From Bretschneidera sinensis (lineage: Eukaryota; Streptophyta; Magnoliopsida; Brassicales; Akaniaceae), in the NCBI GenBank assembly GCA_023935145.1, contig CM043702.1, positions 64,070,883 through 64,134,882 of the forward strand: a stretch of 64,000 bases of DNA, written 5' to 3'. Positions 23,598-35,858 of the stretch are shown one piece after another (the stretch's first letter is position 1; each line of letters starts with the position of its first letter). Made by a program: the position numbers and the translations under genes. The notes beneath the pieces are model-generated. The model saw only the letters and a program-made list of their open reading frames with translations. It did not search any database and was not told the origin of the DNA.

Positions 23598-23801
23598 GCA
23601 CCAATTAATTTAGAGGGGAAATAAAATAAATAAAACAAGAAAATAAATAAATAAAACAGAATAATAAAAGAAAATTAGAAAATCAAAACAAAGGTAAAGG
23701 AACAATATTACTATATGTACAAACTGCTGAAAAGAAAAATATTTACAATTCTTCTACTGTCACACTCAAAGTTGACAAGCTTCCTTGTACTTAAGCGCGC
23801 T

Positions 23802-23819
23802 TCTCCGGCAACGGCGCCA
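23802..23819 (-). other. Primer binding site, tRNA-Asp type
   Basis: The minus strand reads TGGCGCCGTTGCCGGAGA, five bases after the end of the 5' LTR. Athila-group elements use a PBS of the form TGGCGCCGTTGCCGGGG, complementary to the 3' end of tRNA-Asp. Confidence 0.85.
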
Positions 23820-23824
23820 AAATT

Positions 23825-25399
23825 TGATTACGCCCAAAGTATAACGCGGTAGTTGTAGTACGGCTTTGGGGTGTCGATTCCACAGAGAAACGGGTTAACT
23901 ACAAAGGAAATGTGTTAACTTTGACAAGAACGATAAAAGTTAAACGAAAGATTTTGAGTTTTGATGGTGATGTATTATGAAAGAAATCGTGTAAATATAA
24001 CGAAATATAAATGAGAAATAACAAGGTTCCGGGAATCCTCCTTAGGTTCATTGCCTTGTTCCACTCTCGATTCAATTGTTTTTATCTCGATTGCTAGTTT
24101 CACATCCCAAACAAGCAATCGAAAAATATTCAATCAAGCACATTTATAAACTCTAATGTATTTGTTACAAATTACTCATTGATTCCGATTCAAGCACACA
24201 TGACCGATCTTAAAGATTATCAAGAAATGACTACTTATCGCAATGACAATATCGTAGTAATGGACAATCAATAAGATAAATCTACCGAAATCAATCACAT
24301 CCAAACAACATCACATAAGAAGAGCATGACTAGACTTATATGGGGGAGGAGCATGCAATCACCGGGTTAAGAAAATCTAAGATACGAAGAACATAAATTC
24401 AAGTGTCATATGAACCTAAATTCTTCATGTTTAATCAACGAATAAATCACAAACAATATTCAACAATAAATTTGTACAACTAAATCAAGAATGGAAATTA
24501 AGAACAACAACACCTAGGATTCATCCATTTGCCTTGTTTGAAGACTAGTTAACCATGGGGCTCATGGTTTTGATGAAGAATGCGGAGCTCTCCCCTTCAT
24601 TTCCAGCCCTCAAGAGACTTGGAAAAACTCTGGATTTGGATCCCTTGGATCCCCTTGAAGATGCCGGCTGCAAATCACTTAAGGATGTATTTATAGAGCA
24701 CAAGTTTTAGGGGTGTTTTGGTCCAGAAAATGACATTTGGTCGCCCTAACCAGGTCAAGAAAGCGAGTGGGCGCCTAGGCGCTGCCTTACCCACGCCTAG
24801 AGGCTGGCTATGTCCAAAATTGAAGTCTCTCTGGAAGGTGTGGTGCTCATGGATGGGCGCCTAGGCGCTCACTCTTGGCAGCCTGGGCGCTGAAGCGCTG
24901 GACAGGGAAAGGCGTGGCGCTAGGTGGATGCTGTTCTAGAGGCTTGACCTGTGTCTACTAAAACTGCCATAACTTTCTCTAGAAAACTCCTTTTTACGAA
25001 CCATAAAATTCTCCAGAAAATAGACTTTCGGATCTTTTTAAGAATATATGGCTCATCTCCTAGTTCTTCTTACATCAATACAGTTTAATCTGAAAGATGA
25101 TTGATCTGCACGGGCAATTCTGGCGATTTAGTGAAACTCTTTTCTTGGTTTATCTTCATCTTGGCTCTTCCGCGACCATTATCTCACTTGAGTGTTCATT
25201 GAAGCTTCGTGTTTAAAATGATGATAACTTTTCTATCTCTTTTCTAAGCTCAAAATACCTGAAAATGCACTGAAATAAGTCAACGATTCAAGAATAACAC
25301 TTTAGAGTTATTAAGGTATAAAAGTGTAATTCCAACCTCGATCAACCCTAAAATGCTAACAATTAAGTATTGTTTAAATGTATTTTATGACTCTCATCA
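23825..25399 (-). mobile_element. 5' LTR of the gag-only element
   Basis: 1,575 bp, ends as in the 3' LTR. TATA on the minus strand at 24,688-24,695. GCGCCTAGGCGC palindromes at 24,771-24,782 and 24,857-24,868. Confidence 0.9.
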
Positions 25400-25404
25400 G
25401 TTAG

Positions 25405-27003
25405 TGTCTTTTATATTATGCATTTCTTCTCAAACTTTGCTTGAGGCTTTGTCTAGGACCTCTCTTAGGGCTGTAGCTAGGGCTTTCCTTGGGACTTCGC
25501 CTAGGAAGTCATTCGAGGTTGTGTTTTGGGCTTCATCTAGGAGTGCATCAGGGCTTCATCTTGACCACTCCCTTTCATCTCTTTGGAATGTAGGGACCTA
25601 GGTGTATTATTTTAAATATCCACGACGGATAAGTGAATGTATTATGTTCTTAAATGCTTTGCATTCCTCGGTATTATGCCCATGGTCTCTGTGAGATCAG
25701 TACCACCTGGACTTGTCTTTATTTTCCCTGGCGTTCATGGGTTTTGAGGGCCAGTGAATAAAGTCTCGATCTTGGATGTTAAGTAGGACGTTAGCCGTAG
25801 GGGTGTTGAAGAGTGTGTAGTTGTCGAACATTTGAGGGGTTTTTCCAATTTCATCCTTACGAGGTTTTTTTGAGTCATTCTTTGGTTCAAACTGATCTCC
25901 CTTTCACTTTTCTTTGCCCTCTTCTCATTCCCTTTGAAAATCCTAGTCCTTTTCTACAAGTTTGTATTCCTCGGCTCAGACGAGGATCTCATTCATGTCC
26001 TTGGCTCGGCGTTTGGTAAGTTTAGAGCTGAAGTTTCCTGACTTGAGCCCATTTTTGAATGCAACAGTTTGGATCTTCGGGTCGAGGCCAGGCATTTCCC
26101 ATGTTTCAATATTGAAGTGCGAAATAAACTCATGGAGCTTCTAACCTCTCCGCTAGATGATATTGAAAAGGCTCTCGGATGTCTTCCATGGCCCCTTGCT
26201 GCTGAGGAAGTGCATGGCAAAAGCACAGTTGAGTTCCTTGAATGAGCTGATTCTTTCGGGTTTCAGATGGGAATATCGGGTACTTGCAGTTTTTTCTAGT
26301 GTTAACAGGAATTCCCGACACATAAACACATCTAGGTGGTGTTGCAGGAGCATTGTGGTCATGTAGAGCTGAAAGTGATTAATAAGGTTAGTAGTGCAGT
26401 CATAGGCTTTGATGATTGGCATTCTGAAGTGTTGAGGGAGCAAGGCGTCCAAGATTTCTTGGGTGAAATGAGGATTTTGGGATTCAAGCTCATCTAGCAC
26501 CTTGCTTTCCCAGTACTTAAAGGCCACTCCAATCTTCTCATCCATCTTTTCCAGCTTTTTATTTAGATTAGTGGGATTCTTGGAGATAGAATAGCCTTGA
26601 AAATTTGGTCTGTGGTTGGTAGGAGAAGATTTTGTAGTGGATTTATGATTTTCCATATGAGCATGGTGACTAGAGTTTTAGTGCTTCGTTGGACGAGGGT
26701 TTTGTTGTGACGTTTGAGGCTGAGGGAGGGGCTTGCCCCCTCGACCCGAGCGGGTAGGTCAGCCACCAGCTGGGTAAGTTCTACGAATTGTCCTTGTGTT
26801 ATTGGGGCATTTGGGCTTGCTTGGCATTGGTGAACTGAGTGGTTCGATCGAGATTGTTGATCTTACTATGACTATTCCCTAGATGGCTCATCGGGATTTT
26901 GGCCGGTTACATCATGTTCAAGGATGGTCAAGAGTTCTGGACTAGTGTGCAGGCCGTAACTGATTGAGGTTTAAGTGGGAGAGGTATTTGTAGCTTTGGC
27001 AGC
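25405..27003 (-). pseudogene. Tat-type gag remnant
   Basis: From the right, the minus strand reads HDVTGQNPDEPS, then QFVELTQLVADLPARVE (a typical N-terminal stretch), then a capsid region with MPIIKAYDCTTNLINHFQLY, then CREFLLTLEKTASTRYSHLK. It continues in another frame with MPGLDPKIQTVAFKNGLKSG and then a motif like SHRDHGHNTEECKAFKN, the zinc-finger-like region of Tat Gag. The longest intact stretch is 26,153-26,656 (167 residues). Several stops and frame changes make it non-functional. Its left end is cut by the younger element at 25,400. At 27,004 it abuts another element's LTR, apparently inside or close to the gag start. Confidence 0.75.
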
Positions 27004-27276
27004 TGTTGATGCCGCTTACTGTTGGTGCTGATGTGGCCTGGGTGAGGACGTGGCTCGGAGGTGGGTGTGACTTTGGTGAGGACGTGGCCTAGCCCTACAC
27101 AAGTAACAGGAGTGAACTGAAGACCCTCGGAAGGGGGAGAGGGAGGGATTTCTGAAGGCGCTCCGATGCTTAAGTCAGCAATGATTTAAAGGAGAAGCCG
27201 AAGGCTCAAAAGAGGCCGAGGGCTTAAGCAGTTGAACTGTAAGTAGAAGTGTGTGTGTGTTCATGATCTGGTGAAG
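27004..27276 (-). mobile_element. LTR of the right satellite-bearing element, distal piece
   Basis: Reverse complement matches the last ~250 bp of the left LTR (12,340-12,591), including ACTTAAGCATCGGAGCGCC and the terminal GCATCAACA. It ends at 27,272-27,276 with TGAAG, the duplicated target of the inserted element. Confidence 0.85.
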
Positions 27277-28883
27277 TGATTCTGCCCAAAACATAACGCG
27301 GTTATTGTAGTATAGTTTTAGGGTGTCGATTCCACAGGGAAAAAAGTTAATTACGAAAGAATGTGTAAACTTTAACACTAACGATAATGATTAGATGAGA
27401 GAATATGAGTTTTGATAATGCAATATTGTGTAAAAAAGTTGTGCGAATATAACGAAGAATATAAATAAGAAATAACAAGGTTCCGGGAATCCTCCTTAGG
27501 TTTGTTCCCTATTTCCACTCTTGATTCAAATTTTTATCTCGATTGCAAGTTTCACATCCTAAACAGGCAATCAGAAAGTATTCAATCAAGCACATTTATA
27601 GCTCTAATATAATTTCTACAAATTACTCTTTGATTTCAATTCAAGCACACATGATTTATCTTATAGATTAGCAAGAAACGACAATATATTGCAATAATGA
27701 TATCACAGTAATGGCCGATCTATAAGATAAATATACCGAAATCAATTACATCCAAACAACTTGACATAAGAAGAGCTTGACTAGACTTATGTGGAGTAGA
27801 AGGATGCAATCACCGGATTGAGAGAAACTAAAAGAAGAAGAATATAGAATACAGCTATCACATGAACTCAAATCCTTCTTAATTAATCAAAGAGTAAATC
27901 ATAGACAATGTTTTAACAATAAGTCCATACAAATGAATCAAGAACAAGAAATAAGGAATAATAAAACCCTAGTGATTCATTCCTTTCCCTTGTTTGATGA
28001 TTAGTTGGCCATGAAACTCAAGGTGGAAAAACAATATAGATGTTCTCCCCTTGATTTCTTGGCCATGGAGCTCAAGGTGGAAGAACAATGTGGATGTTCT
28101 CTCCTTGATTTCCAACTAACGAAAACTTAAACAGAATGCTAAAAACTTCTCTAATTTGTATCTACCAAAAAACTGTCTTTTTTTCTCTTCGAGCTAGCCC
28201 CCGCCCCCAGCTGCAAACCTTAAGCATATATTTATAGCCCACGAGGGAGAGCTGTCTTTGCACAGCCTTAATTTGAGTCCAGAAGCATGTGCGCACTGCT
28301 GGCTTTGTCTGAGCGTGTGCCTGAGTGCTGGAAAGTGAAGGCTGGAACGTGAAGATGGGTCCAGCAGCATGTGCATGCAGTTGACTTTGTCTGAGTGTGC
28401 GTGGGCGCTGGAAAGTGAAGGCTGGAACGTGAAGGTGGGTCCAGTAGCATGTGCGCACAGTTGTCCAGGTGTGCGCCTAGGCGCTGGAAAGTGAAGGTTG
28501 CAGCGCTGTTGGACGAGGGGTGCAGCGCTGGTTGGAGAGGGGCGCAGCGCTGATGGGCCAGGGGTGCAGTGCTGGGCTTTGAGGGGTGAGGCGCTGGGCT
28601 TCCAGGGGCGAGGTATTGGGCTTTCAGGGGCGAGGCGCTGGGCTTCCAAGGGCGAGGTGCTGGGCTTTGAGGGGTGAGGTGCTGGGCTTTGAGGGGTGAG
28701 GCGCTGGGCTTCCAGGGGCGAGGCGTTTGGCTTTGTTCTGGAGGCCTAAACTATTTCCGCTAAAACTGCCATAACTTCCACTAGAAAAATCCTTTTTTCG
28801 AACCGAAAAATTCTCCAGAAAATAGACTTCCGGATCTTTCTAATAATATATGGCTCACCTCCTGGTTCTTCCTACATCAATAC
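27277..28883 (-). mobile_element. 3' LTR of the gag-protease element, part 1
   Basis: Begins TGATTCTGCCCAAAACATAA. Minus-strand TATA TATAAATA at 28,229-28,236. It contains ~80-bp diverged repeats (28,268-28,490; CTGGAAAGTGAAGGCTGGAA type), a GCGCCTAGGCGC palindrome at 28,473-28,484 and a 22-bp minisatellite. It stops at AATAC where the chromovirus derivative is inserted, and resumes at 38,699. Confidence 0.9.
28560..28740. repeat. 22-bp minisatellite in the LTR, 8 units
   Basis: Units of the form GAGGCGCTGGGCTTCCAGGG plus GC, with a GGGCTTTGAGGGGT variant. I count 8 units here and 11 in the other LTR (about 45,010-45,260). Confidence 0.85.
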
Positions 28884-31425
28884 TGTAGAATCTGATATTT
28901 CTTTTAAGCTTTTATAATCTTGTTTTATAATTCAGTTTTTTTTTAGGGATCTCTTAGTAAGAAACAAAAACTTTGGAGTTGTTTAAATACTAGAAGGAAA
29001 ATTAAAGGAAATGGCATGTAAATTAATAAAAGAAGAAGGGGAAGGGTAGAGTGGTAAAAGGCCAAGATTTAGAGGGAGTATATAAGCTAAAAGTTGACCT
29101 AGAGTGGCAAATCTTTCCTTTGGCAATTTGCAATTTCGGCTGAAGGAGAGAAGAAGAAAGAAAAGCTCTAGATTTTTTCCTTCTCAAAACCCATTTATTC
29201 CAAACTTTGACCTAGCCTTAACCTAACTATTCAAGCTCCGTTTGCCCTCAAACTTTGAAAACCTTCTTCTGCCACCATCAGTTATCTTCGGGCCAGGGAA
29301 GTGAGCCTCCACGAGCGGGCTACAGTGGCGCGTGGACCCCACGCTCCAAGCTGGGGAGGAATAGCCGTTTTGTTCCCTTGGCTTTTTTCGTGCAGAGTTT
29401 GAGGTAATTTCGAAAAGTGTTCAACTACAAACTCAAAGTAGACTTCTTGATGTTGATTTTTGGCTTTTTTTTAGGTCATTTGGATTTAATTTGAGGGAGT
29501 TATGAGTTGTCTAAGTTGTGAGAATTGTGCAGAAATTCTGGAAATAATTTGTGTTCTGGGCAGTTTTGTGAGATGTTTTTCAGCAAGAATTTGAGGTATT
29601 TTTGTGTCCCAACTATTTTTAAGTTAAATTATACTTCTTAAAGTTTATCTAGAACTTCATTTGGGATGATTTGAATTTAAATTGGTTTAGTTTGAAATAT
29701 TTGAAGTTGGGAGAAAATTTGAGAGAAATCTGGAAATTTCTGTATTATGGAACTTTGGAAGAAAGTAATAAGAGTGTGTGAAGTTTGAAGATTTTAAGGA
29801 TGATTGTATGTACAAAGTTTGAAGTTTTATTCTTGTATAACATGATTTTTGAGATGAGTATTGTTAGAGAATTTTACTATGGGCTGTAAATTTGAAACCC
29901 TTTTTGGAGTTAAAAGAAATTCCTAAGTAAGAGATTTTTTCTGGATTGGGAAATTATATTTAGAATGATTACTTTTTACAAGTTGATATTTGTTGGTAAT
30001 TACCCTAAGTTAGTGTCTTGAAATTTAAGTCTATATGAATTGAGAGTTTTATGGAGTAAAGAATGAAGGAAAGAAGGGAAAGAGTGAAAATAGATGATTA
30101 AGGAGAAGAAAGAACTTTAGTAGTATTTTCTTTGATTTATATGTGTTAAGTAAATGGAATGAGTGATTTCTTATTAAGTGTCTAAGTTTAAATACTATAC
30201 TCATTGGCTATTTGTATATGTAGTTTGCTTTAATTGTTAAAAATGACATTTCAATAGGTGAGGTGGATGATCGTAGTAAAGGTAAAGAAGTGATCCACGA
30301 GTAGTGTTTGGCGTAAGGTGAGTATTACCCTACTCTTGGTAAGCATGAATGTTAGTGGGGAAACCAAAACAATAAGGTTGCATAAAAGTTGTAATTCGCT
30401 ATTTAGATATAATAATTATATTTATAACTATGTGGTAAGATAAGTAAATTATATATTAATGATGAGATAGTGATTTCAAAACCTTTGTGCTGAATGTTGT
30501 GTGATTGTATGGATTGTTGAGAATTTGATTATCTTCATCACTTGATTTAATTTCATATCATGCATTGAAATTTACGGTATGTTATTGAGGGGGGAGTGAT
30601 GTGTGAGGACAATAGGTCCCTACCCACAAGGGGTAAAAAAGGGTACCGAATATATTTGGATGATTGGACCCGGCCCGGATCAAGGGGGGTTCTGAAAATT
30701 ATTGTTTGTGAAACGTACCGGTACGTGGGGAGACGTCCCTGATGGATTATGATTGATTATGAGATGATACATTTCATTGCATCATGCTGCATTGGCATAT
30801 CATACATGAATTTGAATTACTTGGCCCGTAAGGGGGCATATGAAATGTTTGGTTGTGTGGATAAATTGTGATATTTTGATGGACTATGGAATGGCGATTG
30901 CAAGTTGGTTGTGGGTCTTATAGGACCGTATTATGATTACTAAGATTATTGTTTTGCAAAGTGCTAAATGACTATGTATACGAACAAACAAAGTAGAAAG
31001 GAAAAAGAAATAATAATAAGCCCTCAACTTTTTCTAACAAGTGACTACTTTGTGTAGTGTAAGAACTCGCTGAGCTTTATAGCTCACCCCCCTTCCTATT
31101 TCTAATCTTTCAGGTGATTTTGGATTTTAAGTGGTGAAGCTTTGAAGTTCAATGAAGTTTTAGGTGGGTCCACGAGCGTCGCATCCTCGGTCAATCTTTT
31201 TTCTTAGTGTTATATCGTATATTAGGTGTGAAGTTGTAACCGATTGGCTGTGTCTCTTCAGACACCTTGTAAAGCTACAACCTTATAGTTGTAATCTCTG
31301 TATGATCTTAACTAATATATATTAGATGTTGTTCTGTTGTAGTATATATTTGTGTGTCCAGGTGCTCGATTTCGAAAGGTAATTGATACCGTCCTGAGTG
31401 GGCCCGCTCGGGATGGGTCGTTACA
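28884..31425 (+). mobile_element. 5' LTR of the chromovirus derivative
   Basis: 2,542 bp. TATATAAG at 29,079-29,086 is the likely promoter. The middle contains a GTACCGGTAC palindrome and a run ending CATTGCATCATGCTGCATTG, common in Tekay LTRs. No gene. Confidence 0.9.
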
Positions 31426-31429
31426 ATTT

Positions 31430-31441
31430 TGGTATCAGAGC
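31430..31441 (+). other. Primer binding site, initiator Met tRNA type
   Basis: TGGTATCAGAGC, four bases after the LTR, complementary to the 3' end of plant initiator tRNA-Met, as used by chromoviruses and many Copia elements. Confidence 0.95.
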
Positions 31442-34013
31442 TTTAGGTTAAAGATTCTGTAGACTTAAATTTTCATGGTGCGTGATGTATAGAGTAGTTG
31501 TGGGGAGTCGGTTGTGTAAAGTTAGAGAGGATGTTGCATAGGAGTGGTAAATCGTAATGGTTTAGGTGGGGGTAAGATATATTAAGCGTTATGTTGAGTC
31601 GACATATGTTTGGGAGTTTTATAAATTGATGTTGATTGAAATGGCCTCGTTTTGCTATGTTTCGTAAAACCTTATGGGTGATTGCCTTGATGAGAATACT
31701 GAATGTAAATGCTTTGATGTGATACAAACACTTCGATTGTTATATCTTTCATGTGTTTGTAAAGATTTTATTATGTGGTTTGGTTGTTGGTAGAAATTTG
31801 GAAAGGTGACAAGAGTAAGGGATTGCATTGATTTTTGTGAGCATTGGTAAATTATTATTGAATTATTAGTTAAAGGACTTGAAGATATTGTTAAGAATAT
31901 TTCTCTAAGAGTATGAGCTAAAATGAGTTTTAGTGGACTAATGAACCTTATTGAGTTATGTATGAAATTTCATTGGATAATTTTTTTTTTATGATATCTA
32001 TGCTAAAGTGCTTGTCATTGATGATTGTGTGAATGCTATGTAATGTTTGATTTAAGAAGTATTTATTGTAGAGATTGTGAAATTGAAAATTGAGGAAATC
32101 TTGAGTACTAGGTACGTGTGTTTCTATACTCAAGTGGTGATATGGGAGAGCGCTAGTTGATTGGATATCGGACTTAGGGTATTCTAAAATTTGAGTTGTG
32201 ATTATCTATTATAAGGTGTAGAGAGGTTTGAGAAGTGGGAAATTGTATCAATTCGTAGAAATTGTGAGCATCTCATTATGAAGTGGGACTTGAGAAGGGT
32301 AATAAAAATATTGGTAGGAGTTTAGATGGATTAACGAGTATAAAAAGGCATAGGAGTAATTTATTAGAGAAGTTGATATTGTAATAGTAAGGCATAGTAG
32401 GGTTGTTTGCAATAAAATAAACAAAACAAATTTTTTTTAAGTGAAGCAATGTTGGTGTTAGATAAATCACAAGTGAAGATTCTTAGTATTTTGAGAGATA
32501 GTAAAAGAAGTATGGTTTTCTTAAACAAGAACTTTTTGGATAATTAGAATACCTTATGCGATAGATTCGAAGTAAATGATTTTTGTAGAGGACCAATTGG
32601 AAATATTTGGAAGATAGAATTTGTAAAGGGAAAAGATGTAGCAAACCATGACTTTTGATTATGGAAGGAATGATTAAATAGTTGATGCTAGTTGTTAAAA
32701 ACTTATTTGAAGATGTAAATTGACGAATATTAATTTGGTTGTGGTAAGAGATGTGTGATGCTGAATTTAGATATTAGAAGTACTTAGAAATCTAATGACC
32801 GATGAGTAATTTGTTTTAGATACAGTTAACATATTAGAAGGATGATGATTCGTGAAAGTATGATGTATATGCACAGAAAAGGAGGTTACTAAGTAAAGCG
32901 AGATGTTTAAAAGGTGTATTAGAGAATACCAAAAGTTCAAATAAGATATCAGAGTATTAGAGAAATTATAATAAAATAGAAGTATGGAACACAAGGCCAA
33001 ATGATTGCTAGATAAGGGATTACGGTATAAATAGATAATGGAAAGATTGAGATTGAGGCAATTAGTTATAACCCTCAACCATAGTTAATAATAAGGATTT
33101 GTCGACTATCAATAACAGGATAAAAGGGAGGTATTGTAAGAGGAAAGCTTTCGACTCATGAATCTATGAAATTTAGAGTACAAAAAAAAAAGGGAGTATT
33201 GGGAGAAATGGTTAGTGAAGGATGTAATTAGAGGGAATAAAGGTTATTAAATGGTGTGAATGTATGTAGAAGCTAAATGTAAAGTGAAGGGAAAGATTCT
33301 AAACTAATCAATGAATTATCATAAAGCGTTAAAGAGTTGAGATTTGACTTTTATTAAGTGTAAGAAGAAAATATCAATTATTATCGGACTAAGAGTCGCC
33401 TTTGAGGAATTGTATAAGATTGTGTGTTGTGAATGCTAAGTATTGTATATGAAGACTACTAGTTGTAGTGAATTTACGAGGAGTATGGGATTTTCGACGT
33501 ACACAGTGTGTTAAACTTATGATTTGGTAAGGAAAAGTGGAGAAGTGACGTTTTAAATGGTTTTCAAGAAGGTTTGATTTCGTAAACGGACTGAAAAGAG
33601 AAATGAGAAAAGAAAAAGGGTTAAAAATGAAAAGGAAATGAAAGTCAAAGATTCAAAAATAAAGGTCTAAGTATGAATCGAGATACTACAGGTATGAATG
33701 GGTAGAAAGTTGGAAAGTTGGAAACTATTCGTTTGATAAACAAAAGTGAGAAATTTTTAATGAAAGGACTAATGGTAATGAGGATAATGGATAGACACTT
33801 TTGAAAATTTTTGGGGTGGAGAGTCATCTAAAATGTATCCTTAATATTTTTCTAAAAGAAATACTGATTTGACATGAGGTGTAGAGTATATAACATGAAG
33901 AATGAGTAGAAGACTTTATCTATGAGGATATATAAAAGAATGAAAAGGTTCTAAGAGAATAGTAAATTTAAGTGCACGAATATCAAAAGGGGAAGTTTAT
34001 GTGAGTAAAAATC
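31442..34013 (+). other. Non-coding interior of the chromovirus derivative, C-poor strand
   Basis: No gag or pol motif and no long + strand frame. The + strand is markedly poor in C (for example only 2 in the 60 bases from 33,601) and rich in A and G. Small minus-strand frames are a result of that bias. Confidence 0.6.
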
Positions 34014-34759
34014 TGTTGGTATTTGTCTAAGGTTTAAACATGGTTAAGGTTTAAACAAAAGGTGGAAAAGTGAAGTTCAGCATGTTAAAGGAGTGCACAC
34101 AAGTGTGCGCGGCACTTTGGAGCAAGGCAAAGGAAGGCACATTAGTGTGTGCGCTTCAGCACACAAGCTGGAGAATGTGTGCGCACCAGTGTGCGCACAG
34201 CTGAGAGAGGGCCAGCATCAGTGTGCGCCGCAGCTCTCCCTCACCAGCGCCGCACCACCCAACAAGTGATGAAAAGGGTGTTTGCTTAGCGCCGCACCGC
34301 CCCTTTTACAGTGCCTAGGCTCTAGGCACACTGAGGCATACATGTACAACTTGGTTAAGCCTCTTGTTAGGTGCGTAGATGCAAGATTAAAACGCACAAT
34401 ATCACTTAGGATTGATGGAGGGCCATGGTTGAGTGGTCATCAAGATCTAAGGGTGGAGAATGAAGCTCAAGATTGGACAAGAAGTGGCACACTATATAAA
34501 GGGTCACCTAGCTTCATTCTCTCATGACATAAGATGTGAAAAACATTGTGATACAAGACACAGACATACAAGAGGGACTTATTGTAGAGAGGCTGGTTGT
34601 AAAGAGAGAGAAGTAGTATAGATTTGATAGAGAGCATTGTAATGGCTTGTGTTCTTTTCTTTCTTACTTTCGATTGCTGTATTTCTTTCTATAAGTCATT
34701 TTAGACATGGGTATTTGGAAGATCACTACCTGGGCATCTTGTCAAGGTGATTTCCAACA
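34014..34759 (+). mobile_element. Solo LTR, Copia-like, TSD AAATC
   Basis: Starts TGTTGGTATTTG and ends TTTCCAACA. AAATC lies on both sides (34,009-34,013 and 34,760-34,764). A TATATAAA is at 34,493-34,500. The GC-rich first half has many TGTGCGC motifs, unlike the surrounding C-poor interior. The ends TGTTGG...CCAACA are common in Copia LTRs. No internal region or second LTR, so it is a solo LTR left by recombination. The 81-codon frame at 34,282 is incidental. Confidence 0.8.
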
Positions 34760-34764
34760 AAATC

Positions 34765-35781
34765 ATTGGGAGTTCAAGTAGAAGTCAAAGACAAATTAAA
34801 AAAGTAATATTTGAGGACAACTAAGTGATAAAGTTGGAGAAGAAATTTGTAGAATAGAGTTGTTAGATGTAAATAAAAGTAATTGGTTCACCAAATGCTC
34901 AAACAATGTTATGGAATTGGTTGCGGCATATTATAGTTGCTAAGGAGAGACTAGTCAACTTGGAGTCATAATAGAAAGTAAAGTACTTAACTATTACTAT
35001 TAGAGAGTTACATATGAATTTATTGGTTAACATATGGTGAGAAAAAAAAAAAAAAAAAAAGAGAAAATTTTTTTTTTTGAAGCTTTTGCTTGAGAGATGT
35101 TGAAAAGTGAATGAACTCAGAAGTTGAACGATGACCTAAACTAAAGCGAGTACTAAAATTTTGGTAACATTGTTGATGAACCCTAAGTATAATATTTATT
35201 TTGGAGAAAAAGTTATTAAATAATAAGAAAAAGTGAATAGTCAGTAAATGATTTTGTGGAGAGGTATTTTGGGAGAGATACTTGATTAAGTTATACAAAA
35301 TTGGAGGCTCTTGAAGCTCAGAGTTGAGATAGAAAAGTAAAGATGTAGATAGGAGTTTGAAATGGTAAAATTTTAGTTTTTGAAAAGCAAGAGGAAAGAA
35401 AATATGTAAAAAGATGATGACTATGAATAATACTTTTGTTTAGGAATGAGTGGTTGAGGGACTAGTTGGATAAATCGAATGGTAGAGATTTGATAAAAAT
35501 ACGAAGTTGAGTAGTTGATTAAAGGTTGAGCACATCTTAGTGAGCAAAAGAGTTTCTAGTAAGATTGGACGAGATTTATTAAAATAGTACGTTAAAGTAC
35601 TCTAGTATTTGAGTAGTTGGTTGGCAGCGAAATATAAAAAGTTCAAGTTGATAATGATATAGAATTTTAATCTTGTAATGTCAAATCTTGAAGAAAGTTG
35701 AGAAATAGAAGAATGTACTTGAGAAAGTAAGAAGACTTAGGAAGGTGATAATTTAGAAGTTTTGTGAACTCTGGTCAAGAA
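34765..35781 (+). other. Interior of the chromovirus derivative, continued
   Basis: A/G-rich, C-poor sequence without recognisable coding domain. It includes an A-run and T-run pair at 35,041-35,080. Confidence 0.6.
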
Positions 35782-35858
35782 AATTTAGAGGGCGAAATTT
35801 AATTTTGTTAGCGAGGGAGAATTGTAGAGTCTAGTTTTATTTTATTTTGTCTTAATAC
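35782..35858 (+). other. Second, internal copy of a polypurine tract-LTR junction
   Basis: Reads GAGGGCGAAATTT...GCGAGGGAGAAT|TGTAGAGTC, closely paralleling the true junction GAGGGCGAAATTT...GGAGGGGAGAAT|TGTAGAATC at 36,129-36,167. After about 40 bases of LTR-like start, the sequence changes into the chromodomain remnant. A recombination or template-switch scar is the simplest reading. Confidence 0.6.

Larger units (their letters stand above)
18651..25399 (-). mobile_element. Gag-only Athila-like LTR element (TR-GAG type), TSD GTTAG
   Basis: Two near-identical LTRs (18,651-20,224 and 23,825-25,399) bound a 3.6-kb interior with an Athila-type primer site and a degenerate gag, but no protease, RT or integrase. 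GTTAG flanks both ends (18,646-18,650 and 25,400-25,404). Removing the element restores continuity of the Tat gag-protease sequence around it. This fits terminal-repeat retrotransposons with a GAG domain, a known non-autonomous class. It is related to the element at 27,277-45,855 by LTR ends, gag and 3' UTR. Confidence 0.9.
15518..27003 (-). mobile_element. Decayed Tat-lineage Ty3/gypsy element (visible part)
   Basis: Read on the minus strand from 27,003 down: N-terminal gag remnant, capsid, zinc-finger-like motif, aspartic protease, short tandem arrays in place of RT/RH/IN, polypurine tract, 3' LTR. It is interrupted at 18,651-25,399 by a younger element. Its 5' LTR is not seen. Upstream of gag the sequence meets the end of a different LTR at 27,004, best explained by insertion of the right satellite-bearing element into its 5' region. 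The predicted target copy at the LINE side is TAAAG (15,513-15,517). Confidence 0.65.

Noticed and set aside
23855..23895. tRNA-like B-box (GTGTCGATTCC) near LTR ends of the gag elements, suggesting a SINE
   Set aside because: Only a partial B-box match, no A-box or cloverleaf; it lies inside well-defined LTRs.
25813..26366. Plus-strand frames of 60-69 codons
   Set aside because: Antisense shadows of the Tat gag remnant.
27004..27276. LTR at 27,004 as the 5' LTR of the adjacent Tat gag remnant
   Set aside because: No primer binding site follows it, the Tat element's 3' LTR (15,518-15,986) has a different sequence, and gag-like residues appear to begin right at the junction. Kept as an alternative only.
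28162..28649. Frames of 60-151 codons in the LTR (also at 44,618-45,303)
   Set aside because: Proline- and alanine-rich translations of the LTR's ~80-bp and 22-bp repeats; not conserved as a single frame between the two LTRs.
34282..34527. 81-codon + strand frame
   Set aside because: Lies within the solo LTR and spans its TATA box.
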